DNA of 64,000 bases from JAHDCJ01 sp039028895. Lineage in GTDB: Bacteria > Bacteroidota > Bacteroidia > Chitinophagales > Saprospiraceae. The notes below the pieces were generated by a model, which was not told the DNA's origin, ran no database searches, and saw only the letters and a program-made list of their open reading frames with translations. Location: assembly GCA_039028895.1 (NCBI GenBank), contig JBCCHF010000011.1, positions 1 through 64,000 on the forward strand, written 5' to 3'. The position numbers were made by a program, and so were the translations under genes. Below are positions 33,448 to 41,577 of the stretch, piece after piece. How positions within the stretch are numbered: position 1 is the stretch's first letter; each line of letters begins with the position of its first letter.

Positions 33448-34737
33448 ATGAAAAAAATAACCTTACTCCTTTTAACCACATGTCTTTTTTGGACTTGCTC
33501 ACCGTTGCCAACCATCGATGAAGTAGCCGAAGAATACGTAAAACTCTGTCTTGAAGTTGGTATGTACGATGATGACTTTGTAGATGCTTATTTCGGTCCC
33601 GAAGAATGGAAACCCGATTTTGAAAAGGAAGCAGAAATACCAGCCGCCCGATTTATCAGTCATGTAGACGATCTTCTGGGTGTCTGTTCTGATATCAACG
33701 ACCGACAATTGACCGAAGAAGATGCTATGCGCTTATTAGGCTTGCGCAAACAGCTCATCGCCGTCAAGACCAAAGTGGAAATGATGAATGGTAAGAAATA
33801 TAGTTTTGATGAAGAAGCCAAATTGCTTTACGATGCAGAGCCCCCCAAATACGATGCAGCCCACTTCGATAATCTGCTTAGTAAACTTGATAGCGAGTTG
33901 CCAGGTGAAGGAACGATAAAAGAGCGGTTCCTCGATTACCAAAAAGACTTCGCGATCCCAACCGACAAGCTCGACACTGTGTTTACAGTCGCCATCGACG
34001 AAGCTCGCAAAAGGACTACTGCACGTTATGACCTTCCCGAAAATGAAAGTTTTGTAGTAGAATACGTTACCGATAAATCCTGGTCAGGATACAACTATTA
34101 TAAAGGCAATGCAGTCAGCCTCATACAGTTAAATACCGACTTTCCGATGTACATCGATAGGGCTATTGACCTGGCTTGTCATGAAGGCTACCCTGGCCAT
34201 CATGTGTTTATGACCTTGATGGATCAAAACCTCTACCAGGGAAAAGGTTGGGTTGAATATTCGGTTTATCCGTTATTTTGCCCTAATTCTCTGATCGCTG
34301 AAGGTACTGCCAACTATGGTATCGATGTGGCTTTCCCGGGCGAAGAAAGAGTAAAATACGAAAAAGAAGTCCTGTTTCCCTTAGCGGGAATTGATCCGGA
34401 AAAAGCGGACCAGTATTATAGAATCGAAGCATTGCGCTCAGCCCTTAACTATGCCGGCAACGAAGCCGCCAGGCAATACCTGAATGGCGATTTCACCCGC
34501 GAACAGGCAGCTGCATGGATCGAAAAATACCTGCTTTATGCTCCGGACCGTGCCCTGCAACGGACAAGGTTTATCGATCAGTACCGCAGTTACGTTATTA
34601 ACTACAACCTCGGCAAAGACATGGTCGCCCGCCACATGACTGTTCTAGGCGGTACCCCCGACCAACCCGACAAAAGATGGGAATTCTTCAAAGGCTTGTT
34701 AAGCAATCCACCAACCCCCAGCAGCCTGAAAGAATGA
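33448..34737 (+). CDS. DUF885 family metallopeptidase
   Basis: A 429-residue lipoprotein (signal ending WTCS) with the metal-binding motif CHEGYPGHH, the HExxH variant typical of DUF885 proteins, plus a downstream glutamate (EGTANYGIDVAFPGEER). The domain is mostly helical. The family contains predicted zinc dipeptidase-like enzymes; activity is inferred from the motif only. It is transcribed in the same direction as the CotH gene, 26 bases after it. Confidence 0.87.
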   Translation: MKKITLLLLTTCLFWTCSPLPTIDEVAEEYVKLCLEVGMYDDDFVDAYFGPEEWKPDFEKEAEIPAARFISHVDDLLGVCSDINDRQLTEEDAMRLLGLRKQLIAVKTKVEMMNGKKYSFDEEAKLLYDAEPPKYDAAHFDNLLSKLDSELPGEGTIKERFLDYQKDFAIPTDKLDTVFTVAIDEARKRTTARYDLPENESFVVEYVTDKSWSGYNYYKGNAVSLIQLNTDFPMYIDRAIDLACHEGYPGHHVFMTLMDQNLYQGKGWVEYSVYPLFCPNSLIAEGTANYGIDVAFPGEERVKYEKEVLFPLAGIDPEKADQYYRIEALRSALNYAGNEAARQYLNGDFTREQAAAWIEKYLLYAPDRALQRTRFIDQYRSYVINYNLGKDMVARHMTVLGGTPDQPDKRWEFFKGLLSNPPTPSSLKE

Positions 34738-34770
34738 AAGTCTATTACTCTTTTTCAGCAATAATTAATT

Positions 34771-34820
34771 CGCGCCTTTGCGTGAAAAAATCTCAGCTTC
34801 TCAGCACCTCTGCGTTTTAA
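34771..34820 (+). repeat. Dispersed CTTTGCG/CTCTGCG intergenic repeat, copy C
   Basis: CGCGCCTTTGCGTGAAAAAA is followed by AGCTTCTCAGCACCTCTGCG and a TTTTAAAAAA tail. Same word order as the copies at 5298 and 24690. Confidence 0.45.
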
Positions 34821-34890
34821 AAAAAATACTTGTACGTTGAGAAAAACAAAAGCATTTTAGAAAAGCATTAAATTTTTATATCACCCAACG

Positions 34891-34921
34891 TTGCATTAAC
34901 AACCTGTAATTGGCATCTTTG
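34891..34921 (+). promoter_or_regulatory. Promoter candidate for gene at 34979
   Basis: TTG (34891-34893) and CATCTTTG (34914-34921) are separated by 20 bases; the -7 element differs from TAnnTTTG at one position. The leader would be about 50 bases. Confidence 0.4.
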
Positions 34922-34978
34922 TAGCCACTTACCTCCGCCTTTATTAATTTATTGTTCAAAAAAAGGATTTACAAAATC

Positions 34979-36568
34979 ATGAAAAAACTGTTGTCAATAA
35001 CTTTCCTTGTATTTGCCGTTGTTTTTGGCGCCATTGCACAAGATCTTACTGTATCAAATGTTTCTCCCAAAATGCGCAAATTCAGAGGGGTGGAAGCTGT
35101 TGAAGGACTTGGTTACTACTGTTTCGCAATGGATGAAAAAAGTAAAAAAGGTTACAAAATATTTAAGCTTTACATCTGGGATTATGACCTGAAACAAATC
35201 GCAAAATCATCTGTCGAACTCCCGAAGAAAAGCTTTGTGGTGGATGCCGTTTATAATGGCGAAAACTTCCTTGTTGCTATGTATGATAGCAAAAAAGACA
35301 AGATCATAACATTAGCCTACAATAAAGAAGGCAAAAAAGTAGCTGAGATTGAAGTTGACGGGATCAAAACGAAATTCATGACCCTTGATGACTACAGACC
35401 CTCATATTACGCTGACCATGGAAGAGGATTTTATGCAGTCATCCCTGATAAAGAACCAAAATTTGGATTCAATATCATCAAATACGACAACGACCTTAAA
35501 GAGCAATGGAGAAGTTCGTATTTCCCTGATAAGGGCCTTCAAGTTGTAATGGATGCCGAAAGTGATGCTGACAAACTGGTGATTCTGAAATTGTCAAAAG
35601 GCAGCAAAATGAGCAAGAAAGTAGATGTCGACTTGACTGCCTTTTCAGGAACAGACGGGAAAGAATTGTGGACAGCCAATTTTAATAAATCAGACAAAGT
35701 TTTGTTACCTACCGAATTGGCCATCAATAAAAACAAAGAAGTATCTGCTGCAGGTATGTACTTTGATGGATCTAAGATCGGAGGCGTCAACTCTGATGGT
35801 GTTTTCTTCACCCATCTTGCTCCCGATGGGAAGGAAATAGGCCATACCTCTCAAAGTTGGAAAGGCAAATTGCAGAACTTCCTTAAAATGTCGAAAAGCA
35901 GTTTCACGGTTGGTAAGCCTAAAGTCGTTTTTGAAGATATCATTTATGATGAAGCAACCGGGCAAATTAAATTGATAGGTGAACTATTTACCATCAACAC
36001 TGCGGGCAAGGTATTGGGTATGCTTTCAGGCAATACTAACACAGAAACCAAAGTATCTATAGAAGACCTCGTTGTATTTACATTCACTGAAGAAGGGGAA
36101 TTCACAGATTTTTATGGTGTAAATAAAGCGCGCACTAATATTTTCCTGCCAAATACAACTTCCGGAGGAGTTAGGATTGCCCAATTGCTTAAACAAAGCG
36201 GAAGCTTGCCGTATCGCTTTACCGGCCTTAACGCTGAAGGTGAGGCTATCGCATTTTACCTGGATTACCTTCGAGAAAAAGACGGCAAATTGGTCAGTGC
36301 CAAACTTAAAGACTTCAATGCAGGTAAAGTTGGCGTTGGCATGCTCAACCTCAGAAACAGCACCGCTGAAGATTTTGAAGTGAAGTATCTGCCGATGTCG
36401 AAAAAAGCAGCGAATAAGGATAAAGAATCAGACGTAGCTTTCGACTCAAAACGTTCAATTATTAACGTAACGGAAAGCCGACCAGGTATGGTCTTAATTT
36501 CTGAATTGAGCAAAAAGACCGGAGACCTCAACCTTTTCCTCGAATCAGTTGGTACGATTGACCCGTAA
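34979..36568 (+). CDS. Secreted protein of unknown function
   Basis: A 529-residue exported protein. The start at 34979 gives signal MKKLLSITFLVFAVVFGAIAQ; an upstream TTG frame start at 34952 adds no signal. The body is beta-rich with many Lys/Asp-containing strands (FKLYIWDYDLKQIAKSSVEL, NGENFLVAMYDSKKDKIITLAYN, ...), as in a propeller-like fold, but no family is recognised. Its stop is at 36568, ten bases before the likely start of the next gene. Confidence 0.75.
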   Translation: MKKLLSITFLVFAVVFGAIAQDLTVSNVSPKMRKFRGVEAVEGLGYYCFAMDEKSKKGYKIFKLYIWDYDLKQIAKSSVELPKKSFVVDAVYNGENFLVAMYDSKKDKIITLAYNKEGKKVAEIEVDGIKTKFMTLDDYRPSYYADHGRGFYAVIPDKEPKFGFNIIKYDNDLKEQWRSSYFPDKGLQVVMDAESDADKLVILKLSKGSKMSKKVDVDLTAFSGTDGKELWTANFNKSDKVLLPTELAINKNKEVSAAGMYFDGSKIGGVNSDGVFFTHLAPDGKEIGHTSQSWKGKLQNFLKMSKSSFTVGKPKVVFEDIIYDEATGQIKLIGELFTINTAGKVLGMLSGNTNTETKVSIEDLVVFTFTEEGEFTDFYGVNKARTNIFLPNTTSGGVRIAQLLKQSGSLPYRFTGLNAEGEAIAFYLDYLREKDGKLVSAKLKDFNAGKVGVGMLNLRNSTAEDFEVKYLPMSKKAANKDKESDVAFDSKRSIINVTESRPGMVLISELSKKTGDLNLFLESVGTIDP

Positions 36569-36578
36569 ATCTGAGGTA

Positions 36579-38831
36579 TTGAAACAACTGCTAATTGCCA
36601 TTCTGGGGCTCATTCCTGCACTTGTCATCAGTCAACCAAAAATAACGATCGATGACTATGAACGGGCTGTCGGATTTATGTGGGATAATGTCAATAATAA
36701 AAAGGCATTTAACCTATACATCAGGCCCAATTGGTTGCCAGACAGTACCGGATTATGGTTTGAACATCATGCTTATGACAAAAGGCAGTTTCTAAAGATT
36801 TCCTTACCGGAAGGTGATAAAAGCGAGCTCTTCGATCATAAGAGACTGGCCAGTGTCTTGACAGATTCGCTCAACGAAAAAGTCGATCCCAATGCGATTC
36901 CCCTAACAAAGGTCAGATATAAAGATGCTAAGACTCTTGAGCTATCTCTCGATAAAGGACAGTTCCTGCTCAATCTGGAAGACTACTCGCTTTCCATTCC
37001 GGAAACGGTACCCAGTAAAAATGAGTTTGAGGAAACCTCTCCTGACAAAAAATGGATAGCCTATACCGAAGACTATAACCTCTTTGTCAGAAATAGTGAC
37101 TCAACAGAGATCAAACAACTAAGCCACAAAGGGCTTAAGGGGGTCGAGTACGGGACATGGTACGGCTGGTACGACAAAACCGAAGGTGAAAACGGTAATC
37201 GCCCGGAAAGGTTTTACGTCAACTGGGACGAGAATAGCCAGTGGCTGTATACCAGTATAATAGATTATCGCAATGCTGAAAAGATGTATATGCTCGACTG
37301 GAGTGTCGATACGTTGTACAAACCAAGATTGCTAGGCTATTTTCGCGGATCCCCTGGCGATACGTCAATGGTCTACGAGTCACCGGTGTTTTACAATGCC
37401 ACTACAGGTGAGGAGCGCCAACCTGGCCTTCCGCGCTCCACCCATATTAATAATGCCAGCATCACCTGGTCAAAATTTGGCGGAAGAGCCTTTTTGTACT
37501 GGCAAAGCAGGGGATACCAGAATGTGTACCTCTACAACTACGACCTGGTCAAAGATGAACTTCAACTGCTTTACGAGGAATCGAGTGAAACCAACATAGA
37601 TAACTTCAGATATTATCCTGCCGAGATGTCTGGTTTTATTTTCTTCCTTTCGGAAAAATCGGGTTGGCGCCAACTCTATCGCCTTGATTTGAATACCCGG
37701 AAAGTGAAAGCTATTACCAAAGGGGAATATTACGTGAACGGCGTGGATAGGATTGATGAAAAAAATCAAAAGATTTATTTCCGTGCTTCCGGAAAGGGCA
37801 AGGGCAGTAATCCATACCTCCATAAGCTATACAGCGTTTCCTTTGATGGTAAAGATTTTAAATCATTGACCGATGATAATCTGCATCACCAAGTCAGCAT
37901 TTCTCCTGATGGAAAATTCTTTGTAGACAATGCATCTACGGCTAATGATCCTACCAAAACCACAGTCAGGTCAACCGAAAACGGCAATGTGATAGCCGAA
38001 ATGGGAGAAGCGAATACCGATGGTTTAAAAAACTGGTCACCTCCTCAGCTCTTTGAAGTAAAAGCAACAGATGGTAAAACCAGGCTTTATGGTGCATTAT
38101 GGAAGCCGACCAATTTCGATGCCTCCAAATCCTATCCGATCATAGATCATAGCTACACCGGGCCACATACCCAAATGTATCCCAAAGACTTCTGGCGAGT
38201 GATCAGCCTTGGTAACCAGGCATTGGCAGAACTGGGCTTTATCGTTATGATGGTTGATGGTCGGGGATCTTCAGGCAGGTCCAAAGCATTTCACAATTTT
38301 TCTTATAAAAACCTGGGCGGAACATTAGGTGACCATGTAGCTGCGATCAGACAATTAGGCGAACGCTATCCATGGATCGATACCACTCGGGTTGGCATCT
38401 TTGGTCATTCTGCCGGTGGCTATGATGCTGGAAGAGGTATGTTGGCGTATCCTGATTTCTACAAGGTTGGGGTTTCGAGCTCTGCCGACCACGATCATCG
38501 CATGGAAAAAGCATGGTGGCCCGAAATGTATATGGGTTGGCCCGTCGATTCTGCTTATCATCTGCAGTCAAATATTACTAATGCTGCCAACCTGAAGGGG
38601 AGATTACTCATCACTCACGGCGCTCTGGATGATAATGTGAATGCATCGGCTTCCTTCAAATTGGCGGAAGCCCTTATCAATGCCGATAAGCAATTTGATA
38701 TGGTGATTTTCCCAAGTCAGCGACATGGATATACAGGCAAGGCCTTGAAGTATTTCAGGAAACTGCGTTGGAATTATTTCGTCGAACACCTGCTTGGTGC
38801 AGAGCCAATCTGGGAGTTTGAATGGGAATAA
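36579..38831 (+). CDS. S9B (dipeptidyl-peptidase IV-like) peptidase
   Basis: A prolyl oligopeptidase-family peptidase of about 750 residues. I choose a TTG start at 36579: it follows GAGGT (36573-36577) and gives signal MKQLLIAILGLIPALVIS; a frame start at 36549 (also TTG) would overlap the previous gene by 20 bases. The propeller carries IDDYERAVGFMW and repeated strands; catalytic Ser611 is in GHSAGGYDAG, Asp in GALDDNVNAS and His in SQRHGYTGKA. Substrates are peptides with proline or alanine in the second position. It is probably co-transcribed with the gene before it. Confidence 0.9.
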   Translation: MKQLLIAILGLIPALVISQPKITIDDYERAVGFMWDNVNNKKAFNLYIRPNWLPDSTGLWFEHHAYDKRQFLKISLPEGDKSELFDHKRLASVLTDSLNEKVDPNAIPLTKVRYKDAKTLELSLDKGQFLLNLEDYSLSIPETVPSKNEFEETSPDKKWIAYTEDYNLFVRNSDSTEIKQLSHKGLKGVEYGTWYGWYDKTEGENGNRPERFYVNWDENSQWLYTSIIDYRNAEKMYMLDWSVDTLYKPRLLGYFRGSPGDTSMVYESPVFYNATTGEERQPGLPRSTHINNASITWSKFGGRAFLYWQSRGYQNVYLYNYDLVKDELQLLYEESSETNIDNFRYYPAEMSGFIFFLSEKSGWRQLYRLDLNTRKVKAITKGEYYVNGVDRIDEKNQKIYFRASGKGKGSNPYLHKLYSVSFDGKDFKSLTDDNLHHQVSISPDGKFFVDNASTANDPTKTTVRSTENGNVIAEMGEANTDGLKNWSPPQLFEVKATDGKTRLYGALWKPTNFDASKSYPIIDHSYTGPHTQMYPKDFWRVISLGNQALAELGFIVMMVDGRGSSGRSKAFHNFSYKNLGGTLGDHVAAIRQLGERYPWIDTTRVGIFGHSAGGYDAGRGMLAYPDFYKVGVSSSADHDHRMEKAWWPEMYMGWPVDSAYHLQSNITNAANLKGRLLITHGALDDNVNASASFKLAEALINADKQFDMVIFPSQRHGYTGKALKYFRKLRWNYFVEHLLGAEPIWEFEWE

Positions 38832-38901
38832 TACCAACGAAAATTTAACTTTTTCAATCCCGAATTTGTGTTAAATTTATTGGAGACAAAGAATCACAAA
38901 G

Positions 38902-39099
38902 ATGTTCTCCTTTTTGAACGATATTCCCGAACTAAAAACAAGAATCATCCAACAACTTTCTGCTATCCATCAGGAAGTTAATCCGGGGGAATTATTTGAA
39001 ATCATCAAAACCCTAAACTCGAAATCTTTTGTCGGAAAGGTAAATGCGAAAAATGTACCTGGCAACGACAATCCTCCCTCTGATGCCAAAGCCAGCTGA
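38902..39099 (+). CDS. Hypothetical short protein
   Basis: A 65-residue acidic protein beginning MFSFLNDIPELKTRIIQQLSAIHQEVNPGE. No motif recognised. A helix-rich start and a polar tail (VPGNDNPPSDAKAS) suggest a small adaptor or unfolded protein. The gene lies in its own 320-base gap between two peptidase genes, behind a TAAATTTA -7-like string (38872-38879). Its reality is uncertain. Confidence 0.5.
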   Translation: MFSFLNDIPELKTRIIQQLSAIHQEVNPGELFEIIKTLNSKSFVGKVNAKNVPGNDNPPSDAKAS

Positions 39100-39153
39100 T
39101 TTTTCCTGAAAAACCTATCTTTGGTGGAATTGAAAATCTAGCCATTGATAGTT

Positions 39154-40809
39154 ATGCAATCCTTTAAAATTTCCTGTTTATTCGTTATCCTTTTTGCTTT
39201 ATTCTCTTTCTTTTCTTGCGACCCTAGCACAGGAAATACGGAGAAGGAGTTATCCTATCCTCAATTGCTGCAGTCCAATGCAGCTAAGCATCTTGAAATT
39301 TTATCAGCTGATAAGTTTGAAGGGCGTATGCCTTGTACTAAAGGTGATACATTGACGACGACTTACCTTTTGCAGGAATTGGGAAGGATCGGTGTGTTGC
39401 CGGAAGACCAAAATAAAGCAACCCAGGATGTTGAACTGGTCTCTATCGAATCAGAAATGGAAGATGAATTTGTCTTCAAAAGCGGGAAAGGTGAACTCAC
39501 CCTGGCAAAAGGTAATGATATTGTCATCCATAGTGAGCGCTCGCAAGATGAAATTCGCCTCGAAGATGCCGAACTCGTCTTTTGTGGGTATGGCATCCGT
39601 TCAACAGCTGAGAACTGGGATGACTATGAAGGCATTGATATGAAAAATAAGATTGCTGTTGTCCTTGTCAACGACCCGGGCTTCGGAAGTGATGATAGTA
39701 CCTTTTTTCAAGGCAACACCATGACCATTGGCGGCCGCTGGACACGTAAATATGATGTCGCAGACGAAGTAGGGGCAGCAGGTGTATTGATCATCCATGA
39801 AACCACTTCGGCAGGCTATCCATGGTTTGTTGTTCAAAGCTCATGGACAGGGGCTCAGCAAGGACTGGCAGGTATCGACCGATCAGACGACTGTCCGATA
39901 AAAGGTTGGATTCACCTTCAGAAAGCACAAGAGCTATTCTCCTTTGCAGGAATGGAGTTGAAGACCGCCATCCAGGACGCCAGGAAAAGAGACTTCAAAG
40001 CAAAGCCAATGGGCGTTACCTTGAGTACAACGCTCAAAAACACCTATTCATCTTGTACTTCCAGGAATATTATTGGCCTGCTTCCGGGAACTACCCGAGC
40101 TGACGAGTATATTATCTACACGACTCACTGGGACCATCTTGGTATTGGAAGGGAAGTTGATGGAGATGTCATTTATAATGGTGCACTTGATAATGCCAGT
40201 GGTACATCTTCTCTTCTCGCAATGGCTGAAGCCATGAAAAATGCCCCTGTCCAACAGGAAAGGTCCGTTATTTTCCTTTTCGTGACAGCTGAAGAACAAG
40301 GCCTCCTGGGCTCAGAATACTATGCAGAAAATCCGATATATCCATTAGAGAAGACCGTTGCTAATATCAACCTTGACGGACTCAACCCGGCAGGAAAGAT
40401 GAAGGACCTCACCATAGTTGGAATGGGGTATTCAGAGATGGACGTTTGGGCCAAAAAATACGCTGAAAAAAATGGCCGCTACGTCATGCCAGGTCAGGAA
40501 CCGGAAAAAGGATTTTTCTTCAGATCAGACCAATTCAATTTCGCAAAGAATGGTGTTCCGGTCCTTTATGCTGAAGGCGGATACGATCACGCTGAAAAAG
40601 GCAAAGAATATGCCATGGAGTTCAAAAAGACTTATACCAGCAAGCGGTACCACGCACCCAGCGATGAGTTCGACGAAACCTGGAACTTCGCTGGTATGAT
40701 GCAAGACGCCCAATTAATGTCAGACATAGGCTGGGGGCTTGCCAACTCAGATGCATGGCCACAATGGTCTGAAAAGAGTGAGTTTCAACGCCCTGAAACA
40801 TTAGACTAA
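39154..40809 (+). CDS. M28 family zinc peptidase lipoprotein
   Basis: A 551-residue lipoprotein (start ATG at 39154; signal ending in FFSCD). A protease-associated domain spans the middle (VVLVNDPGFGSDDSTFF ... DEVGAAGVLIIHETT), and the M28 catalytic domain follows. The zinc ligands and catalytic acids lie in THWDHLG, GALDNASGTSSLLAMAEA, VTAEEQGLLGSEYYAENP and NINLDG. It is predicted to trim N-terminal residues from peptides in the periplasm or at the surface. An exact -7 element TATCTTTG lies at 39116-39123. Confidence 0.9.
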   Translation: MQSFKISCLFVILFALFSFFSCDPSTGNTEKELSYPQLLQSNAAKHLEILSADKFEGRMPCTKGDTLTTTYLLQELGRIGVLPEDQNKATQDVELVSIESEMEDEFVFKSGKGELTLAKGNDIVIHSERSQDEIRLEDAELVFCGYGIRSTAENWDDYEGIDMKNKIAVVLVNDPGFGSDDSTFFQGNTMTIGGRWTRKYDVADEVGAAGVLIIHETTSAGYPWFVVQSSWTGAQQGLAGIDRSDDCPIKGWIHLQKAQELFSFAGMELKTAIQDARKRDFKAKPMGVTLSTTLKNTYSSCTSRNIIGLLPGTTRADEYIIYTTHWDHLGIGREVDGDVIYNGALDNASGTSSLLAMAEAMKNAPVQQERSVIFLFVTAEEQGLLGSEYYAENPIYPLEKTVANINLDGLNPAGKMKDLTIVGMGYSEMDVWAKKYAEKNGRYVMPGQEPEKGFFFRSDQFNFAKNGVPVLYAEGGYDHAEKGKEYAMEFKKTYTSKRYHAPSDEFDETWNFAGMMQDAQLMSDIGWGLANSDAWPQWSEKSEFQRPETLD

Positions 40810-40813
40810 ATTT

Positions 40814-40862
40814 TCCTTTGCGGAACTTTGCGAATTCCTCTGTTGAGCTTTGTGGTAAAAAA
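40814..40862 (+). repeat. Dispersed CTTTGCGG intergenic repeat, copy D
   Basis: CCTTTGCGGAACTTTGCGAA is followed by TTCCTCTGTTGAGCTTTGTG and GTAAAAAAG. The G at each repeat's middle is partly changed, so this is the most diverged copy. Confidence 0.4.
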
Positions 40863-40900
40863 GCCAAAAACTAAAATTTAATTAACCTTCACAACAGAAT

Positions 40901-41497
40901 TTGAGAAAACACAACTACCATATCGTCCTCCAGGTCAGCACCTTGATATTTGCTTTGGCAACAGTTATCCAGGTACAGGTTAATGGTACAGGGGAGGAAT
41001 CAATAGAATGGTTAATTGCTACTACAGCTTATACCAGTGCTATCCTGTTTTCGGTTGCGTTTGGCATTTCATCGGTTTATTTCTTTCTGAGAGATAAATG
41101 GTCAAAGCTGATATTCAGGCTGCGGCCTCATATTGGTCTGGTGTTCGGAGTGTCACACACCTTTCACCTGTTTTTCATAATCTGGCTGGATTCGTCTATT
41201 GAATCGGTTTTTTCAACAGTCAATACCATTTCACTTATCGGCGGTATTATTGCTTATGGTTTTATCTATGTGTTGATGTTTACGACCTTCCCAAGAATAA
41301 AGCGCAAGATGAACCCACTCTATTGGAAAGCCCTTCGTCTGGTTGGCAGTTACTGGATTTGGGCCGTGTTTTTAATTTTCTATTTAAGGGAAGTCAAAGT
41401 AACAGGAGATGGACTGATGATGCTTATCCTTTTGATCGCCGTTATAGTTTTGCGGCAAGTTCACGTGTTTTTTAAGAGACGAAGAGAAGTTAGGTGA
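40901..41497 (+). CDS. Ferric reductase-like transmembrane protein
   Basis: A 198-residue integral membrane protein with about six helices. Conserved histidines in HTFHLFF and PHIGLVFGVSH, and the late helix LVGSYWIWAVFLIFYL, fit the ferric-reductase/MsrQ-type cytochrome b domain, where His pairs bind haem. The gene starts at TTG (40901). No flavin or NADPH domain is fused. It is separated from the GH31 gene (convergent) by about 80 bases. Confidence 0.75.
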   Translation: MRKHNYHIVLQVSTLIFALATVIQVQVNGTGEESIEWLIATTAYTSAILFSVAFGISSVYFFLRDKWSKLIFRLRPHIGLVFGVSHTFHLFFIIWLDSSIESVFSTVNTISLIGGIIAYGFIYVLMFTTFPRIKRKMNPLYWKALRLVGSYWIWAVFLIFYLREVKVTGDGLMMLILLIAVIVLRQVHVFFKRRREVR

Positions 41498-41577
41498 TGT
41501 TTTACTATATAAGGCATTTAAGAACATTTATGGTCTGATTGTCCCACTTATATGCTTCAAAAAAAATCCTCATTTCG

